The notes beneath the pieces were generated by a model, which did no database searches, had not been told where the DNA came from, and saw only the letters and a list, made by a program, of their open reading frames with translations. The position numbers and the translations under genes are program-made. Below are positions 63,776 through 64,000 of a stretch of 64,000 nucleotides of DNA, one piece after another (positions within the stretch are counted from its first letter, which is position 1; each line of letters starts with the position of its first letter). Origin of the DNA: JACCYU01 sp050740315 (lineage in GTDB: Bacteria > Pseudomonadota > Gammaproteobacteria > JACCYU01); NCBI GenBank assembly GCA_050740315.1, contig JBOIDC010000002.1, forward strand, positions 26,606-90,605, written 5' to 3'.

Positions 63776-64000
63776 ATGAGACGGCAGACCAACAAGTTCA
63801 ACACGCTCATCAAGTACTTATGCAATTTTCACCGCCAGGGATCCAAACCCAACATCTTCATTTTTTCAACGCCCCGCAGCGGGTCTACCTGGCTCATGGA
63901 GCTGATGCTCACGCAGCGAGGTTTCAAGTCGTGCAGCGAGCCATTTAACCTCCGGTTTACCGAGGTCGCGACCACCCTGGGCATATATGACTGGGATTCG
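63776..64000 (+). CDS. Sulfotransferase domain protein (3' end beyond window)
   Basis: 75 codons are visible. FIFSTPRSGSTWLMELML at about residues 28-45 is a clear PAPS-binding 5'-phosphosulfate loop; ending at the window edge, the rest is missing. An in-frame ATG at 63767 is an alternative start; AAAAGGG upstream fits the 63776 ATG better. Second sulfotransferase of the locus, with a loop (TPRSGST) of the classic type unlike the first (SYSGST), so the two probably sulfate different positions or sugars. Confidence 0.85.
   Translation, partial: MRRQTNKFNTLIKYLCNFHRQGSKPNIFIFSTPRSGSTWLMELMLTQRGFKSCSEPFNLRFTEVATTLGIYDWDS

Overview
The window is ordinary, densely coded chromosome from a gammaproteobacterium, moderately GC-rich in its coding regions. 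The assignment rests on gene order: rpsB divergent from map-glnD-dapC-dapD-dapE, rpoE-rseA-rseB-mucD-lepA-lepB-DUF4845-rnc-era-recO-pdxJ, tRNA-Ser-ffs-dnaX-ybaB-recR, and a DUF1820 gene. The two-subunit class III PHA synthase (phaC/phaE) is the type known from purple sulfur bacteria (Chromatiales) and relatives. No rRNA operon is present, so I do not go below class level. I saw no insertion sequence, prophage or CRISPR array.

Left third (1-30.2 kb): housekeeping genes. A truncated rpsB is followed by map and glnD and by a block for the succinylase branch of lysine/diaminopimelate synthesis (dapC, dapD, dapE). Then come a PolB-like exonuclease, cysM, a long minus-strand block from the envelope-stress sigma factor and its anti-sigma pair through mucD, lepA, lepB, rnc, era, recO and pdxJ, then nadB, a sulfurtransferase, orn, a Ste24-type membrane protease, a small cytochrome c, a HIT protein and a quinone reductase. 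The dnaX-ybaB-recR genes are preceded by the SRP RNA and tRNA-Ser(GGA). A 21-bp copy of the 5' end of that tRNA lies about 150 bp away among strong hairpins.

Middle (30.2-51.2 kb): a carbon-partitioning region. A 1139-residue REC-PAS-GAF-GAF-PAS-GGDEF-EAL protein is followed by ppsA with its divergent regulator ppsR, then icd, aceA and aceB (the isocitrate branch point and glyoxylate bypass), then phaC/phaE divergent from phaA-phaB-phaR-phaB2-phaP. Enzymes that send acetyl-CoA to the TCA cycle, to gluconeogenesis or to polyhydroxybutyrate therefore sit side by side.

Right end (52.2-64.0 kb, continuing past the edge): an exopolysaccharide locus with a sulfation signature. One arm (minus strand) has a heparinase II/III-family protein, an AlgD-like GDP-mannose 6-dehydrogenase, a GT4 glycosyltransferase, a long WecA/MraY-type sugar-phosphate transferase and cysC (APS kinase, the PAPS source). 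The other arm (plus strand) has a sulfotransferase, an O-antigen-polymerase-like membrane protein, a second GT4 glycosyltransferase and the start of a second sulfotransferase. An 826-bp gap with a perfect 16-bp palindrome and stacked hairpins separates the arms. Together they suggest synthesis of a sulfated, possibly uronic-acid-containing exopolysaccharide. This is the most interesting part of the window; the product is inferred, not shown.
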